Position numbers and translations under genes: made by a program
Notes under the pieces: model-generated
Database searches by the model: none
The model's input: only the letters and a program-made list of their open reading frames with translations
What the model was told of the DNA's origin: nothing
Assembly: GCA_910588635.1 (NCBI GenBank)
Contig: CAJUPW010000004.1
Span: forward strand, 27,348 to 91,347
Direction of reading: 5' to 3'
Origin: an uncultured Oscillospiraceae bacterium
GTDB lineage: Bacteria > Bacillota > Clostridia > Oscillospirales > Oscillospiraceae
DNA: 64,000 nucleotides
Shown here: in pieces, positions 16,422 through 24,892 of the stretch
Layout: each line of letters starts with the position of its first letter
Position numbering within the stretch: position 1 is the first letter of the stretch

Positions 16422-18128
16422 TCAGATCAGATGTATCCCGTCCTCCTGCAGTGTGGCCGCGCAAGGGGAGAGCCTGTCGTTAAAATGATGGGTGACGCTG
16501 TCGATGGTCAGCACCGCCCCCGGGAACACAGTGTTGCATGTCATCCGCCGCAGGCCGGGGTCCTGACCCTCCAGAACCTGCTGGAGCTTTTCCTTTTGGA
16601 GCTCCTCCAGCCTGCCCCGGCTGAGGGTAAGCTGCATGCGCAGTTTGCCCATATGACTGATCTTGCTGGGACTGTCCGGCTGGCGGTCTATGCTTTCCAT
16701 CGTATCCTGCAGCTCCTGAACCTCCTTGGTCAGCAGCTCATAGTCAAATTCCTCACAGGGCTGGCCGCCCAGAACGATGTCCGTCCGGTTTCCCACCCGG
16801 GAGCCGATTACTCCCGCGCTCACCTCGTGGGCGGCGTGGACCTTTCCGCCGATAATGCTCTGGTGGCCGGTACGCACCGTCACCGCGCCGCCGCAGTAGA
16901 CGTCACAGTTGATAATGCACTCCGTCTCCAGGTCCATCTTGGCGTAGATGCAGCTGTTTTCCAAGTATTTGGCGAAAATATTCCGTTGAGCCCGGATCAC
17001 GGCCTGATTGTCCCCTTGTACACCCCTGGCCACGATCAGGTCCCGACCGGCCTCCACCGTACAGGCCTCCACCACGCCGTCCACCGTGATGGTCCCCATG
17101 GCCCGGACGCTGAAGCCGCTGCAGATGTCCCCGTGGATACAGACATCCCCCAAAAAATTGATATTCCCCACGGAAAAATCCACATTTCCCGGAATATCCA
17201 GCACCGGCTTGACCTGAAAGCTGCGGCCGCTGAACTCCACATGGCCGGCTATCGTGGACACCAGCGTCCGCCCATCCTCCGACAAAGCTGTGTTGCGCCC
17301 CTTGGGCGCCGCGGCCGGTTTGCCGTTCTTGGCCGTGACCGCCTTGCCCTGGACCGTCCGGCCCGGTATTCCGTCGGTGGGCGGGATGATACGGCAGATC
17401 ACGCCCCCCTTTTCCACATTATGGATAAAATGCAGGTCGGAGTAGTCCGCCCGGTTGTTCTCATCTATGGTAAGCTTCCGCTCCTCCGTGCGTGGGAACA
17501 TATCCACCACCCGGCCGTCCAGGCCGTTTGCCGGCGGGGTGCCCCGGGCCACCGGGAAGAGCTTGAAGTAGCGCTCCGGGTCCTGGGGGATGGCGTTGAG
17601 CAGCTCCTCGTCTATGCCGCAGCGCACCTCCTGCTCCGCCAGTGTCCGGTCCAGGTCGGACCACTCCACCTGCCGGCCGTCTCCCACCGGGGGATAAATC
17701 AGCAGCCAGGCCGACAGACAGTCCTTGGACAGAAAAACCACCGCCTGGGCGTCCAGGTCGGGCAGCGAAAACTCCCCCTCTTCCTTGCGGTGGGCGCGCA
17801 GCGCCTCAAAGCGCTTGTTGGCCGTGGCGTTAATCAGCATTTTCAGCCGCAGCAGCTCCGCCTGGGCCTCCGCCTCAGGCAGAGGAGGCTCACCCGGCCC
17901 CTCCAGCGTCAGATCGGGCAGCGGCAGCCAGCCCGACTGCTCGTTGTAGACGCTTCTGAGCTTGAAAAGGCTGTGCTCCCGGGGCAGCTCAAGCTTGTGG
18001 CACGCCGGATTCTCAGGCGGCGGCGCGTCCTCGGACGGCTGATCCAGAAGCTCCTCCTCTTCCAGATCCTCCTGCTCCTCCGGCCTGCCGCCAAACAGAC
18101 GGGATAGAAATGAGTTCTTAAATTCCAT
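16422..18128 (-). CDS. FapA (DUF342) beta-helix protein
   Basis: 568 aa from MEFKNSFLSRLFGG, preceded by a very purine-rich AGGGGAGGGGAAAG. The N-terminal 110 residues are acidic and low-complexity. Residues about 220-480 are the DUF342 region, with VICRIIPPTDGIPGRTVQGK near 255 and a right-handed beta-helix of repeated G-V-x-x-G units (for example GNVDFSVGNINFLGDV and VEAGRDLIVARGVQGD). A coiled segment follows (about 495-540). FapA is named for flagellar assembly but occurs in non-flagellated Clostridia too. It leads the fapA-cheX-cheY operon and has a promoter at 18184-18212. Confidence 0.87.
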   Translation of the reverse strand: MEFKNSFLSRLFGGRPEEQEDLEEEELLDQPSEDAPPPENPACHKLELPREHSLFKLRSVYNEQSGWLPLPDLTLEGPGEPPLPEAEAQAELLRLKMLINATANKRFEALRAHRKEEGEFSLPDLDAQAVVFLSKDCLSAWLLIYPPVGDGRQVEWSDLDRTLAEQEVRCGIDEELLNAIPQDPERYFKLFPVARGTPPANGLDGRVVDMFPRTEERKLTIDENNRADYSDLHFIHNVEKGGVICRIIPPTDGIPGRTVQGKAVTAKNGKPAAAPKGRNTALSEDGRTLVSTIAGHVEFSGRSFQVKPVLDIPGNVDFSVGNINFLGDVCIHGDICSGFSVRAMGTITVDGVVEACTVEAGRDLIVARGVQGDNQAVIRAQRNIFAKYLENSCIYAKMDLETECIINCDVYCGGAVTVRTGHQSIIGGKVHAAHEVSAGVIGSRVGNRTDIVLGGQPCEEFDYELLTKEVQELQDTMESIDRQPDSPSKISHMGKLRMQLTLSRGRLEELQKEKLQQVLEGQDPGLRRMTCNTVFPGAVLTIDSVTHHFNDRLSPCAATLQEDGIHLI

Positions 18129-18183
18129 GCTTTCCCCTCCCCTTCCGCCGCCTCCCGGCGGGCTTAATTTTTTCTTAACATGT

Positions 18184-18212
18184 ATTTTACCAGACAGACC
18201 GCCATTAAGCAA
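18184..18212 (-). promoter_or_regulatory. Promoter of the fapA-cheX-cheY operon
   Basis: Minus strand TTGCTT (18207-18212), 17-bp spacer, TAAAAT (18184-18189), about 55 bp before the fapA start. Confidence 0.5.
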
Positions 18213-18243
18213 ATGATTTTTGTTGATTTATTCTTAAAAATAA

Positions 18244-18275
18244 AAACGGCGCACGGGGTTGCCGTGCGCCGCTGC
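18244..18275 (-). terminator. Intrinsic terminator of the CoA-transferase gene
   Basis: On the minus strand GGCGCACGG, 5-nt loop, CCGTGCGCC, then GTTTTTATTTTT. Confidence 0.88.
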
Positions 18276-18286
18276 TCATATCTGTA

Positions 18287-19627
18287 TCATTTGTGATTGC
18301 TTCTGCGCCAGATGCCCATTTTCTCGGCGTCCTGAATGAGCTGTTCCCTGAACTGGGGGGCGGCGATGGAGATGATGGCCTCGGCCCGCTCCCAGGTGGA
18401 CAGGCCCTTGAGATTAATCATGCCGTGCTCGGTGACGATGTACTGCACGCAGGAGCGGGGGTCGGTGGCGATGGAGCCGGGGGTGAGGGTGGGGACGATG
18501 CGGCTCTTCACGGCGCCGTCCTTGCCGGTGACGGTGGAGGACATGCAGATAAAGCTCTTGCCCCCATTGGACAGATAGGCGCCCATGACAAAGTCCAGCT
18601 GGCCGCCGGTGCCGGAGATGTGCTTCAGACCCGCGGATTCGGCGTTGACCTGGCCGAACAGGTCCATGTCAATGGCGTTGTTGATAGAGATGAAGTTATC
18701 CAGCTGGGCCAGAACGCGGACATCGTTGGTATAGTCCACTGGAGCGGCCATGACGGCGGGGTTGCGGTCCACATAGTCGTAGAGCTTCTGGGTGCCGGCG
18801 GCAAAGGCGTAGACCTGCCGGCCCCTGTCCAGGGCCTTGTTCCGCCCGGTGAGCTTGCCTGCCATGGCCATGTCCACAAAGCCGTCCACGTACATCTCGG
18901 TGTGGACGCCCAGGTCCTTCAGATCGGACTGGGCGATCATGGAGCCCACGGTGTTGGGCATACCTCCGATGCCAAGCTGGAGACAGGCCCCGTTGGGAAT
19001 CTGCTCCACGATGAGCCTGGCTACCGCCCGGTCCACGTCGGTAGGCTCGCCGCCCCCGCCCAGCTGGGCCACGGCGGGGTTGTCGCCCTCCACCACGCAG
19101 TCCACATCGGCGATGTTGATCTCGCTGCTGGTGAGGCCATAGACCCAGGGCAGGTTCTGGTTGACCTCTACGATGATGGTCTTGGCCTTGTCCAGCATGT
19201 CGTGGAGGTGGGAGGCGGCCAGGGCGTAGCTGAAGTTGCCGTGGCTGTCCATGGGGGTGACCTGGATCATGGCCACGTCCACGGACACGTTCTCCCGATA
19301 GAAACGGGGCAGCTCAGAGTAGCGCATGGGGGCGAAGAAGCCCATCCCCTTGGCGATGACCTTCCGGTCGATGCCGGAGCAGTGCCAGGAGTGCCAGGTG
19401 AAGTGGTCCCCGGCGTCGTCGGCCTTGGCGATCTCGGGCATCCACATGGTGACGCCCCCCCGCACCTTTACGTCGCTGAGCTCGTCCTTCCGGGCGGCCA
19501 GGGCGCGGTCCAGAGTCACGGGATGGTTGGTGCACCAGCCGTAGTCCACCCAGTCGCCTGACTTGACCACTTTCACCGCCTGCTCGGGTGTGGTCAGCTT
19601 CTGCTGGTAAAGAGCCTGATAATCCAT
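18287..19627 (-). CDS. Butyryl-CoA:acetate CoA-transferase (acetyl-CoA hydrolase/4-hydroxybutyrate CoA-transferase family)
   Basis: 446 aa, matching gut butyryl-CoA:acetate CoA-transferases (about 445-448 aa). The enzyme moves CoA from butyryl-CoA to acetate, the last step of butyrate formation. Family features are the glycine-rich QLGIGGMPNTVG near residue 215, the catalytic Glu in LGVHTEMYVDGF near 240, ISGTGGQLDFVMGAYLS near 340 and the terminal EHGMINLKGLSTWERAEAII. Related 4-hydroxybutyrate CoA-transferases share these blocks, so the acyl substrate is inferred. TAGGAGGAG precedes the ATG. It follows the DEAD-box gene on the same strand and ends in its own terminator. Confidence 0.85.
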   Translation of the reverse strand: MDYQALYQQKLTTPEQAVKVVKSGDWVDYGWCTNHPVTLDRALAARKDELSDVKVRGGVTMWMPEIAKADDAGDHFTWHSWHCSGIDRKVIAKGMGFFAPMRYSELPRFYRENVSVDVAMIQVTPMDSHGNFSYALAASHLHDMLDKAKTIIVEVNQNLPWVYGLTSSEINIADVDCVVEGDNPAVAQLGGGGEPTDVDRAVARLIVEQIPNGACLQLGIGGMPNTVGSMIAQSDLKDLGVHTEMYVDGFVDMAMAGKLTGRNKALDRGRQVYAFAAGTQKLYDYVDRNPAVMAAPVDYTNDVRVLAQLDNFISINNAIDMDLFGQVNAESAGLKHISGTGGQLDFVMGAYLSNGGKSFICMSSTVTGKDGAVKSRIVPTLTPGSIATDPRSCVQYIVTEHGMINLKGLSTWERAEAIISIAAPQFREQLIQDAEKMGIWRRSNHK

Positions 19628-19653
19628 ATTGATCTCCTCCTATGTTTGTTTAT

Positions 19654-19737
19654 GTAGGGGCCGCCGCCCTCGGCGGCCCGTTTTCAATAAATGATGCGCT
19701 GTCCTGCGGGCCGCCCAAGGGGGCGGCCCCTGCAGGG
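19654..19737. repeat. Second copy of the BIME-like palindrome pair
   Basis: GTAGGGGCCGCC (19654) leads a first hairpin with GGCGGCCC; 35 bp on, GGGCCGCC..GGGCGGCCCCTGCAGGG closes an inverted second unit. The outer ends mirror each other, as in the element at 2457-2530. Confidence 0.7.
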
Positions 19738-19745
19738 CGGGCAGA

Positions 19746-21656
19746 TTACCGGTCAATATCCAGATAGTAGGGCTTCATCAGACTGGCCTGCTCGGTGGAG
19801 TCCTTGGGCTGATTTTTTCGGGGCGGCTCGGGAGGTACACGCCGGTCCCGGCGGGGGGACCTGGAGAGTCCGCTCTTTTTTGAGGGAGCGGCCTTTCTGG
19901 GCGGCTCCTGCTTTGCCTTGACGGGCTTCTGAGCTTTTTTCAGCTGCTCCGTCCGGGCAGATTTCTGTGCCTTTCCGGACTGCTTCGCCTTGACGGGCGT
20001 CTGGGCCTTCTCAGGCCGTTCCGCTCTGGCCTTTCGGGGCTCCTCCGCTTTCTTTTTCGGCTGCTTTTTCTCACCCTTGGGCAGGATGGAGGACAGCAGA
20101 GACCGCCTCGGGGCCAGCAGCCGGGCGGTGGCGTCCATGACGGTGTCGCTGTCCAGGGGGTTGGGCCGGTAGAACTCGGTGTTGGGCATGGCGTTGCCGG
20201 TGTCGATCAGAGCGCCGGGCCGTACGCCCCGCTTGGGAGCGGAGGGAGGCGTGGGCAGATAGTCAAAAGCGTCCTCCTCCGCGGGGGACGGGGTGGGACG
20301 GAGGATGACCTCCTCGGGCAGTCCGCCGGCCTTTTTCTTCCGGCGGCGCTTCTTCCTGGGTTCAGCCTGTGCCGCCTCAACGGCCTTCGCCGCCTCCAGC
20401 CCGGCCTGCTCGGCGGCTTTTTTGGCCTCCTCCCGCGCCCGGCGCAGCTCCCGGGCGGCCTGCCTGGCCTCCTGATCCTCCTCGTTGATGATCTTGCCGT
20501 TCTTGTCCCGCTTAGGGGCCTCGAACACCCGCATGGGGAAGGGGTGGTCCTCCACCAGGGGCACCTTCCTGCCGATGAGTCTCTCAATGTCCTTCAGGAG
20601 GGGCTTCTCCCCGAAATCGCAGAAGGCGATGGCCTCGCCCTCTCTTCCCGCCCGGCCGGTACGGCCGATGCGGTGGACGTAGGTCTCGGGCACCTCGGGC
20701 AGGTTGTAGTTGAACACATGGGACAGCTCCTCAATGTCCAGCCCACGGGCGGCGATATCGGTGGCCACCAGACAGCGGACGCGCCCGGCCTTGAAGTCGG
20801 CCAGCGCCTGTTGGCGGGCGGTCTGGCTCTTGTTGCCGTGGATGGCGGCGGCGGAGATGCCCGCCTTGGACAGATCCCGGGCCACCTTGTTGGCCCCGTG
20901 CTTGGTGCGGGTGAACACCAGGGCGTTCTTGACCCGCTTCTCCTCTACCAGGTGTGCCAGCAGATTGGTCTTGTTCCCCTTGTCCACCAGGTAAAGGGAC
21001 TGGCGGATCACCTCCACCGGGGAGGAGATGGGGTCCACCGCCACCTTGACGGGATTTTTCAGGAGGGAATTGACCAGCTCGGTGATCTCCGGGGGCATGG
21101 TGGCGGAGAAAAAGAGGGTCTGCTTCTTTTGGGGCAGCCACTTGAGAATCTTCCGCACGTCGTGGATGAAGCCCATGTCCAGCATCCGGTCGGCCTCGTC
21201 CAGCACGAAGATTTCCAGGCTGTCCAGGGAAACAAAGCCCTGGTCGTGGAGGTCCATCAGCCGTCCCGGAGTCGCCACCAGGATATCCACGCCCCTTTTC
21301 AGGGCCTCCACCTGGGGATTCTGGCCCACGCCGCCGAAAATGACGGTGTGGCGCAGCTTGAGGTATCTGCCATAGGCCTGGAAGCTCTCGCCGATCTGGA
21401 TGGCCAGCTCCCGGGTGGGGGTGAGGATGAGGGCGCGGATGGGGCGCTTGGGACCCGTTTTGGCCTCCAGCCGCTGGAGAATGGGGACGGCAAAGGCACA
21501 GGTCTTGCCGGTGCCCGTCTGGGCGCAGCCCAGCACGTCCCGCCCGGACAGGGCGGGGGGGATGGCCTTCTCCTGGATGGGAGAGGGTTTCTTGTAGCCC
21601 TGTTCCTCCAGGGCTTTGAGAATGGGGGCGTTCAGCCCCAGGTCCTTAAATTGCAT
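19746..21656 (-). CDS. DEAD-box ATP-dependent RNA helicase with long basic tail
   Basis: 636 aa from MQFKDLGLNAPI, selected because AAAAGGAAG precedes it. All helicase motifs are in order: Q motif GYKKPSPIQEKAIP, motif I AQTGTGKT near residue 47, Ia PTRELA, II DEAD, III SAT, V RGLDI and VI HRIGRTGR near 330. Residues 375-636 form a low-complexity Lys/Arg/Ala/Pro-rich tail (for example PRKKRRRKKKAGG) expected to bind RNA without specificity. RhlE/CshA-like proteins of this layout unwind structured RNA in ribosome assembly and decay. Placement between aroK and the CoA-transferase gives no clear functional link. Confidence 0.95.
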   Translation of the reverse strand: MQFKDLGLNAPILKALEEQGYKKPSPIQEKAIPPALSGRDVLGCAQTGTGKTCAFAVPILQRLEAKTGPKRPIRALILTPTRELAIQIGESFQAYGRYLKLRHTVIFGGVGQNPQVEALKRGVDILVATPGRLMDLHDQGFVSLDSLEIFVLDEADRMLDMGFIHDVRKILKWLPQKKQTLFFSATMPPEITELVNSLLKNPVKVAVDPISSPVEVIRQSLYLVDKGNKTNLLAHLVEEKRVKNALVFTRTKHGANKVARDLSKAGISAAAIHGNKSQTARQQALADFKAGRVRCLVATDIAARGLDIEELSHVFNYNLPEVPETYVHRIGRTGRAGREGEAIAFCDFGEKPLLKDIERLIGRKVPLVEDHPFPMRVFEAPKRDKNGKIINEEDQEARQAARELRRAREEAKKAAEQAGLEAAKAVEAAQAEPRKKRRRKKKAGGLPEEVILRPTPSPAEEDAFDYLPTPPSAPKRGVRPGALIDTGNAMPNTEFYRPNPLDSDTVMDATARLLAPRRSLLSSILPKGEKKQPKKKAEEPRKARAERPEKAQTPVKAKQSGKAQKSARTEQLKKAQKPVKAKQEPPRKAAPSKKSGLSRSPRRDRRVPPEPPRKNQPKDSTEQASLMKPYYLDIDR

Positions 21657-21731
21657 GAAATACTTCCTTTTCTCATTCGCGCCGGAGTGCTTCTCCGGCA
21701 CGGCCCGCGCTTTTCCCTGCGGGCTGGGGCA

Positions 21732-22253
21732 TTACAGGCCGGACGCCCGCAACCGGTCCATGACCAGCCGGGCGGTCTGGAGCAGCTCCTGCCCGGGGAG
21801 GCAGTCCACGACCAGGTCGGCGTATTTGCAGTAAAGGGGCTGCCGGAAGGCCATCACGTCGGCCAGAGTCTGGCCCGGCTCCATGGCAATGCCCCGGGTG
21901 GACAGATTCTGGACCCGTCTTGTCAGCTCCTCCAGGGGCACCTGAAGGTATACCACCGGCCCCAGGCCCTTCAGATGGAGGGCGGCGCCCTCCCGGCACA
22001 CGGCGCTCCCCCCGGGGGCGATGACGGTGCGATGGCAGCGGAGGGTCTGCACGGCGGCCTCCTCGGCATCCAGGAAAGCGGCGGTTCCCCGGCTGTCCAG
22101 GATGTCCTGAAGCAGCGCCCCTTCCCGCTTCTGGATGAGCAGGTCCACATCCAGGAACTGATAGCCCAGCAGCTTGGCCAGCAGTACGCCCACCGTGCTC
22201 TTGCCCGAGCCCGGCATGCCGATGAGGGTCACGTTATCCAAAACCGTTCCCAA
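21732..22253 (-). CDS. aroK: Shikimate kinase
   Basis: Up to 173 aa. Phosphorylates shikimate at C3 with ATP in chorismate synthesis. Walker A is GMPGSGKST near residue 12, the substrate-binding Asp pair is in FLDVDLLIQK near 33, the shikimate loop is APGGSAVC near 80, and LSTRGIAM near 117 supplies the lid Arg. The start is uncertain: the frame opens at TTG 22253, while TTG 22241 and a GTG just before TLIGMPG also fit; no site is ideally spaced. Downstream of it on the same strand is the DEAD-box gene. Confidence 0.9.
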   Translation of the reverse strand: MGTVLDNVTLIGMPGSGKSTVGVLLAKLLGYQFLDVDLLIQKREGALLQDILDSRGTAAFLDAEEAAVQTLRCHRTVIAPGGSAVCREGAALHLKGLGPVVYLQVPLEELTRRVQNLSTRGIAMEPGQTLADVMAFRQPLYCKYADLVVDCLPGQELLQTARLVMDRLRASGL

Positions 22254-22388
22254 CCTTTACATACAAATTCATTCTATAGTATAACACACTCGAACAAAAA
22301 AGAAAAGAGGGAAGCGGACGAAAAGGAGATGACAAACCGGGTAGAACGTGATATGATTCCCCATAGATTGAAAACAGGAGAGAGAAAT

Positions 22389-23708
22389 ATGGACCTTTTG
22401 GCGGCGTTTGGCGTGTTTTTAGCCTGTGTAGCGGGGTGTATGGCCAGGGGGCTGTCCCTGGCCTGGGCGCTGCTGGCGGGCTTTTTCTGTTTTTTTGCGG
22501 TAGGGGTGCGCCGGGGAGCCCGGCCTCCCGCCCTGATGAAGATGGCGGCGTCCGGGATGGCCACATCCCTGAAGGTGCTGCGCATCCTTCTCCTGCTGGG
22601 CCTGCTCACCGCCCTGTGGCGGGCCGGAGGGACGGTGGCCTATTTTGTCTGGCTGGGGGTCCGGCTCATCACGCCGGGTACCTTTGTGCTGGTGGCCTTT
22701 CTGCTGTCCTCCGTCTTCAGCCTGGCTTTCGGAAGCTCCTTCGGCGTGGTGGGGACGGCCGGGGTCATCCTCATGACCATCGCCCGCAGCGGCGGGGCCA
22801 GCCCGGCGGTGACGGCGGGAGCCATCATGTCGGGCATCTACTTTGGCGAGCGGCTGTCTCCTGCCTCCTCCTCGGCGGCGCTGGTGTCGGCGGTGGCGGG
22901 AGTGGATCAGCACGCCTTTCAGGTGCGGATGTGGAGAACCACCCCCGTTCCCTTTCTGGCCACCCTGGCCCTGTACGGGGTTCTCTCTTTCCGGTTCCCC
23001 ATTCAGCAGGTGGACGCCGGGATTGTGTCCGCTCTGGAGGAGGGGTTTTCCCTTACCTGGCCCGTCGTCCTGCCTGCGGCGGCTTTGCTGATCCTGCCCT
23101 GGGTAAAGCTGAGCGCCATGGCGTCCATCGCGGTGAGCTGTGTGCTGTCGGCGGGCTGCGCCCTGTTTGTCCAGCGCCTGCCTCCCGCTGAGCTGCTCCG
23201 GGCCTGTGTACTGGGTTACCGGCCCGCCTTGCCCGAGCTGGCGGAGCTGATGCGCGGAGGCGGACTGATCTCTATGGTCGGCGTGTGTCTGATCGTGGTG
23301 CTGTCCTGCGCCTACTCCGGGATGTTCAACGGCACCGGCCTGCTGACCCCCGTGACCGACAGGGTGGGGCGGCTGACGGACCATGCCGGCCTGTTCGGCG
23401 CCCATGCGGCGGTGTCCTTCGGCTGCTGCGCCCTGTTCTGCAACCAGACGGTGGGCATCGTCATGAGCGGCCAGCTGATGGAGGGGGAGTACCGCAAGCG
23501 GGGCCTGCCCGCCATGGATCTGGCGGAGAATATCGGCAACTCAGTGGTCAACCTGGCCGGGCTGGTGCCCTGGGCCATCGCGGTCACGGTGCCCCTTGCC
23601 ACTATGGAGGTGAGTGCCGCCATCCTGCCTCTGTCCTTCTACCTGTATCTGCTGCCCCTGTGGTGCTGGTTCCGCGCCCTGAGACGAAATCTTCCAAAAA
23701 GCAATTGA
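22389..23708 (+). CDS. Na+/H+ antiporter, NhaC family
   Basis: 439 aa with about eleven hydrophobic segments, ATG preceded by AGGAGAGAG. NhaC-type carriers exchange Na+ for H+ across the cell membrane, sometimes with organic acids. Polar intramembrane positions typical of the family are FGSSFGVVGTAGVI near residue 118, GIYFGERLSPASSSA near 150, and FGCCALFCNQTVGIVMSG near 345 with AENIGNSVVNLAGLVPW near 385. Substrate cannot be fixed from sequence; several NhaC homologues are really malate-lactate exchangers. Its stop overlaps the promoter for degV. Confidence 0.82.
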   Translation: MDLLAAFGVFLACVAGCMARGLSLAWALLAGFFCFFAVGVRRGARPPALMKMAASGMATSLKVLRILLLLGLLTALWRAGGTVAYFVWLGVRLITPGTFVLVAFLLSSVFSLAFGSSFGVVGTAGVILMTIARSGGASPAVTAGAIMSGIYFGERLSPASSSAALVSAVAGVDQHAFQVRMWRTTPVPFLATLALYGVLSFRFPIQQVDAGIVSALEEGFSLTWPVVLPAAALLILPWVKLSAMASIAVSCVLSAGCALFVQRLPPAELLRACVLGYRPALPELAELMRGGGLISMVGVCLIVVLSCAYSGMFNGTGLLTPVTDRVGRLTDHAGLFGAHAAVSFGCCALFCNQTVGIVMSGQLMEGEYRKRGLPAMDLAENIGNSVVNLAGLVPWAIAVTVPLATMEVSAAILPLSFYLYLLPLWCWFRALRRNLPKSN

Positions 23709-23733
23709 GTTTTTTGGAAAAATGCTGTATCAT
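23705..23733 (+). promoter_or_regulatory. Sigma-A promoter for degV
   Basis: TTGAGT (23705-23710), 17-bp spacer, TATCAT (23728-23733). The -35 overlaps the stop codon of the antiporter gene. Confidence 0.6.
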
Positions 23734-23815
23734 TACACTATTACCCACCGGGCGGGGCCCGGTCACGGCCCGTCCGGCAGGAGCGGAGGGGCCACGGAAC
23801 CGGAAGGAGAGCAAT

Positions 23816-24709
23816 ATGAAGTTCCATATTGTCAGCGACAGCTCCTGTGATTTGGGACGCGAGGAAGCGGAGCGGCTGGGCGTATCCATGGTGTCTTTTT
23901 ATGTGGCCATCGGGGATGAGACCTACTACCGGGAGGAGCGGGATATCTCCACCCAGGAATTTTACCGCCGTATGGCGCAGGCGCCCGGAGTGTTTCCCAA
24001 GACCTCCATGCCCACCATGGACGACTATCTGGAGGCATTCCGCCCGGCGGCGGCCCAGGGCCTGCCCATCCTGTGCATCTGCCTCAACGCCCGGTTCAGC
24101 GGCTCCTGCCAGTCGGCCCTCAACGCCGCGGAGGAGCTGCGGGAGGAGTATCCCCAGGCCCGGGTGGAGGTACTGGATTCCACTCTGGCCACCGTGCTCC
24201 AGGGCCTGTTCGTGCTGGAGGCGGCCCGCCTGCGGGATGAGGGCTGCACCCTGGAGGAGGCGGTGGAGCGGCTGAGGGCCATCCGTTCCACCGGGCGTAT
24301 CTTTTTCACCACCGGCGACCTGGAGTACCTCCGCCACGGCGGCCGCATCGGCCGGGCGGCGGCGGCCACCGGGACGCTGCTGAAGGTGAAGCCCCTCATC
24401 GGCTACAAGGACGGGGAGCTGATTTCCGACGGCATCGCCCAGGGGCGGAAGAAGTCGCTGGTCAAGGTGCGGGAGCTGTTTTTCCGCTACCTGCGGCGGG
24501 AGGAGATTGACCTGGACCAGTGGCGGACGGCCACAGGCTTCGGCCTGGACCGGGAGGAGCATACGGCTTTCGCCCAGGAGGTATATCAGGAGCTGCTGGA
24601 CATGGGCTGGGACAGGCCCGAGGTGAGGCGCCCCTATCAGATCGGCGTGACCATCGGGGTCCATACCGGCCCCACTCCCATCGGCGTGGGCCTGCTGCGC
24701 CGGGCCTGA
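23816..24709 (+). CDS. DegV family fatty-acid-binding protein
   Basis: 297 aa with GGAAGGAGAG before the ATG. DegV proteins (FakB-like) bind a fatty acid for the FakA kinase or act in related lipid handling. Blocks are HIVSDSSCDL at the N-terminus, FPKTSMPTMDDY near residue 60, NARFSGSCQSA near 90, VEVLDSTLA near 118, YLRHGGRIG near 175 and a C-terminal IGVTIGVHTGPTPIGVG. The T-S-x-P and G-R-I positions that cradle the fatty acid carboxylate are intact. No fakA is nearby. It ends in a strong terminator. Confidence 0.93.
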   Translation: MKFHIVSDSSCDLGREEAERLGVSMVSFYVAIGDETYYREERDISTQEFYRRMAQAPGVFPKTSMPTMDDYLEAFRPAAAQGLPILCICLNARFSGSCQSALNAAEELREEYPQARVEVLDSTLATVLQGLFVLEAARLRDEGCTLEEAVERLRAIRSTGRIFFTTGDLEYLRHGGRIGRAAAATGTLLKVKPLIGYKDGELISDGIAQGRKKSLVKVRELFFRYLRREEIDLDQWRTATGFGLDREEHTAFAQEVYQELLDMGWDRPEVRRPYQIGVTIGVHTGPTPIGVGLLRRA

Positions 24710-24716
24710 TATCGGC

Positions 24717-24758
24717 ACAGCGCCCCCGGCTTTTTAAGGCCGGGGGCGCTGTACGTTT
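24717..24758 (+). terminator. Intrinsic terminator of degV
   Basis: 14-bp stem ACAGCGCCCCCGGC / GCCGGGGGCGCTGT followed by ACGTTTTC. Confidence 0.85.
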
Positions 24759-24809
24759 TCTGTTACAGGAAGGGGCCAAATATAGGGGGAATTGTAACGA
24801 ATTTGTCAC

Positions 24810-24837
24810 TTGAAATTTATTTCAAATGTGCTATCCT
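24810..24837 (+). promoter_or_regulatory. Promoter for the SGNH-DUF4358 pair, with a dyad over the -35
   Basis: TTGAAA (24810-24815), 16-bp spacer, TATCCT (24832-24837). TTGAAAT..ATTTCAA (24810-24825) is a 7-bp dyad covering the -35, a possible operator. A GACAGGT-TCTG-ACCTGTC hairpin lies in the leader at 24854-24871. Confidence 0.45.
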
Positions 24838-24892
24838 ATTTAGGAAAGATTTCGACAGGTTCTGACCTGTCCCCGTTGGGAGGTGCTTGCGG

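Noticed and set aside
20544..22388. Long plus-strand open frame over the DEAD-box and aroK genes, in frame with the antiporter
   Set aside because: It is antisense to two well-supported genes; the antiporter has its own ATG and AGGAGAGAG site at 22389.
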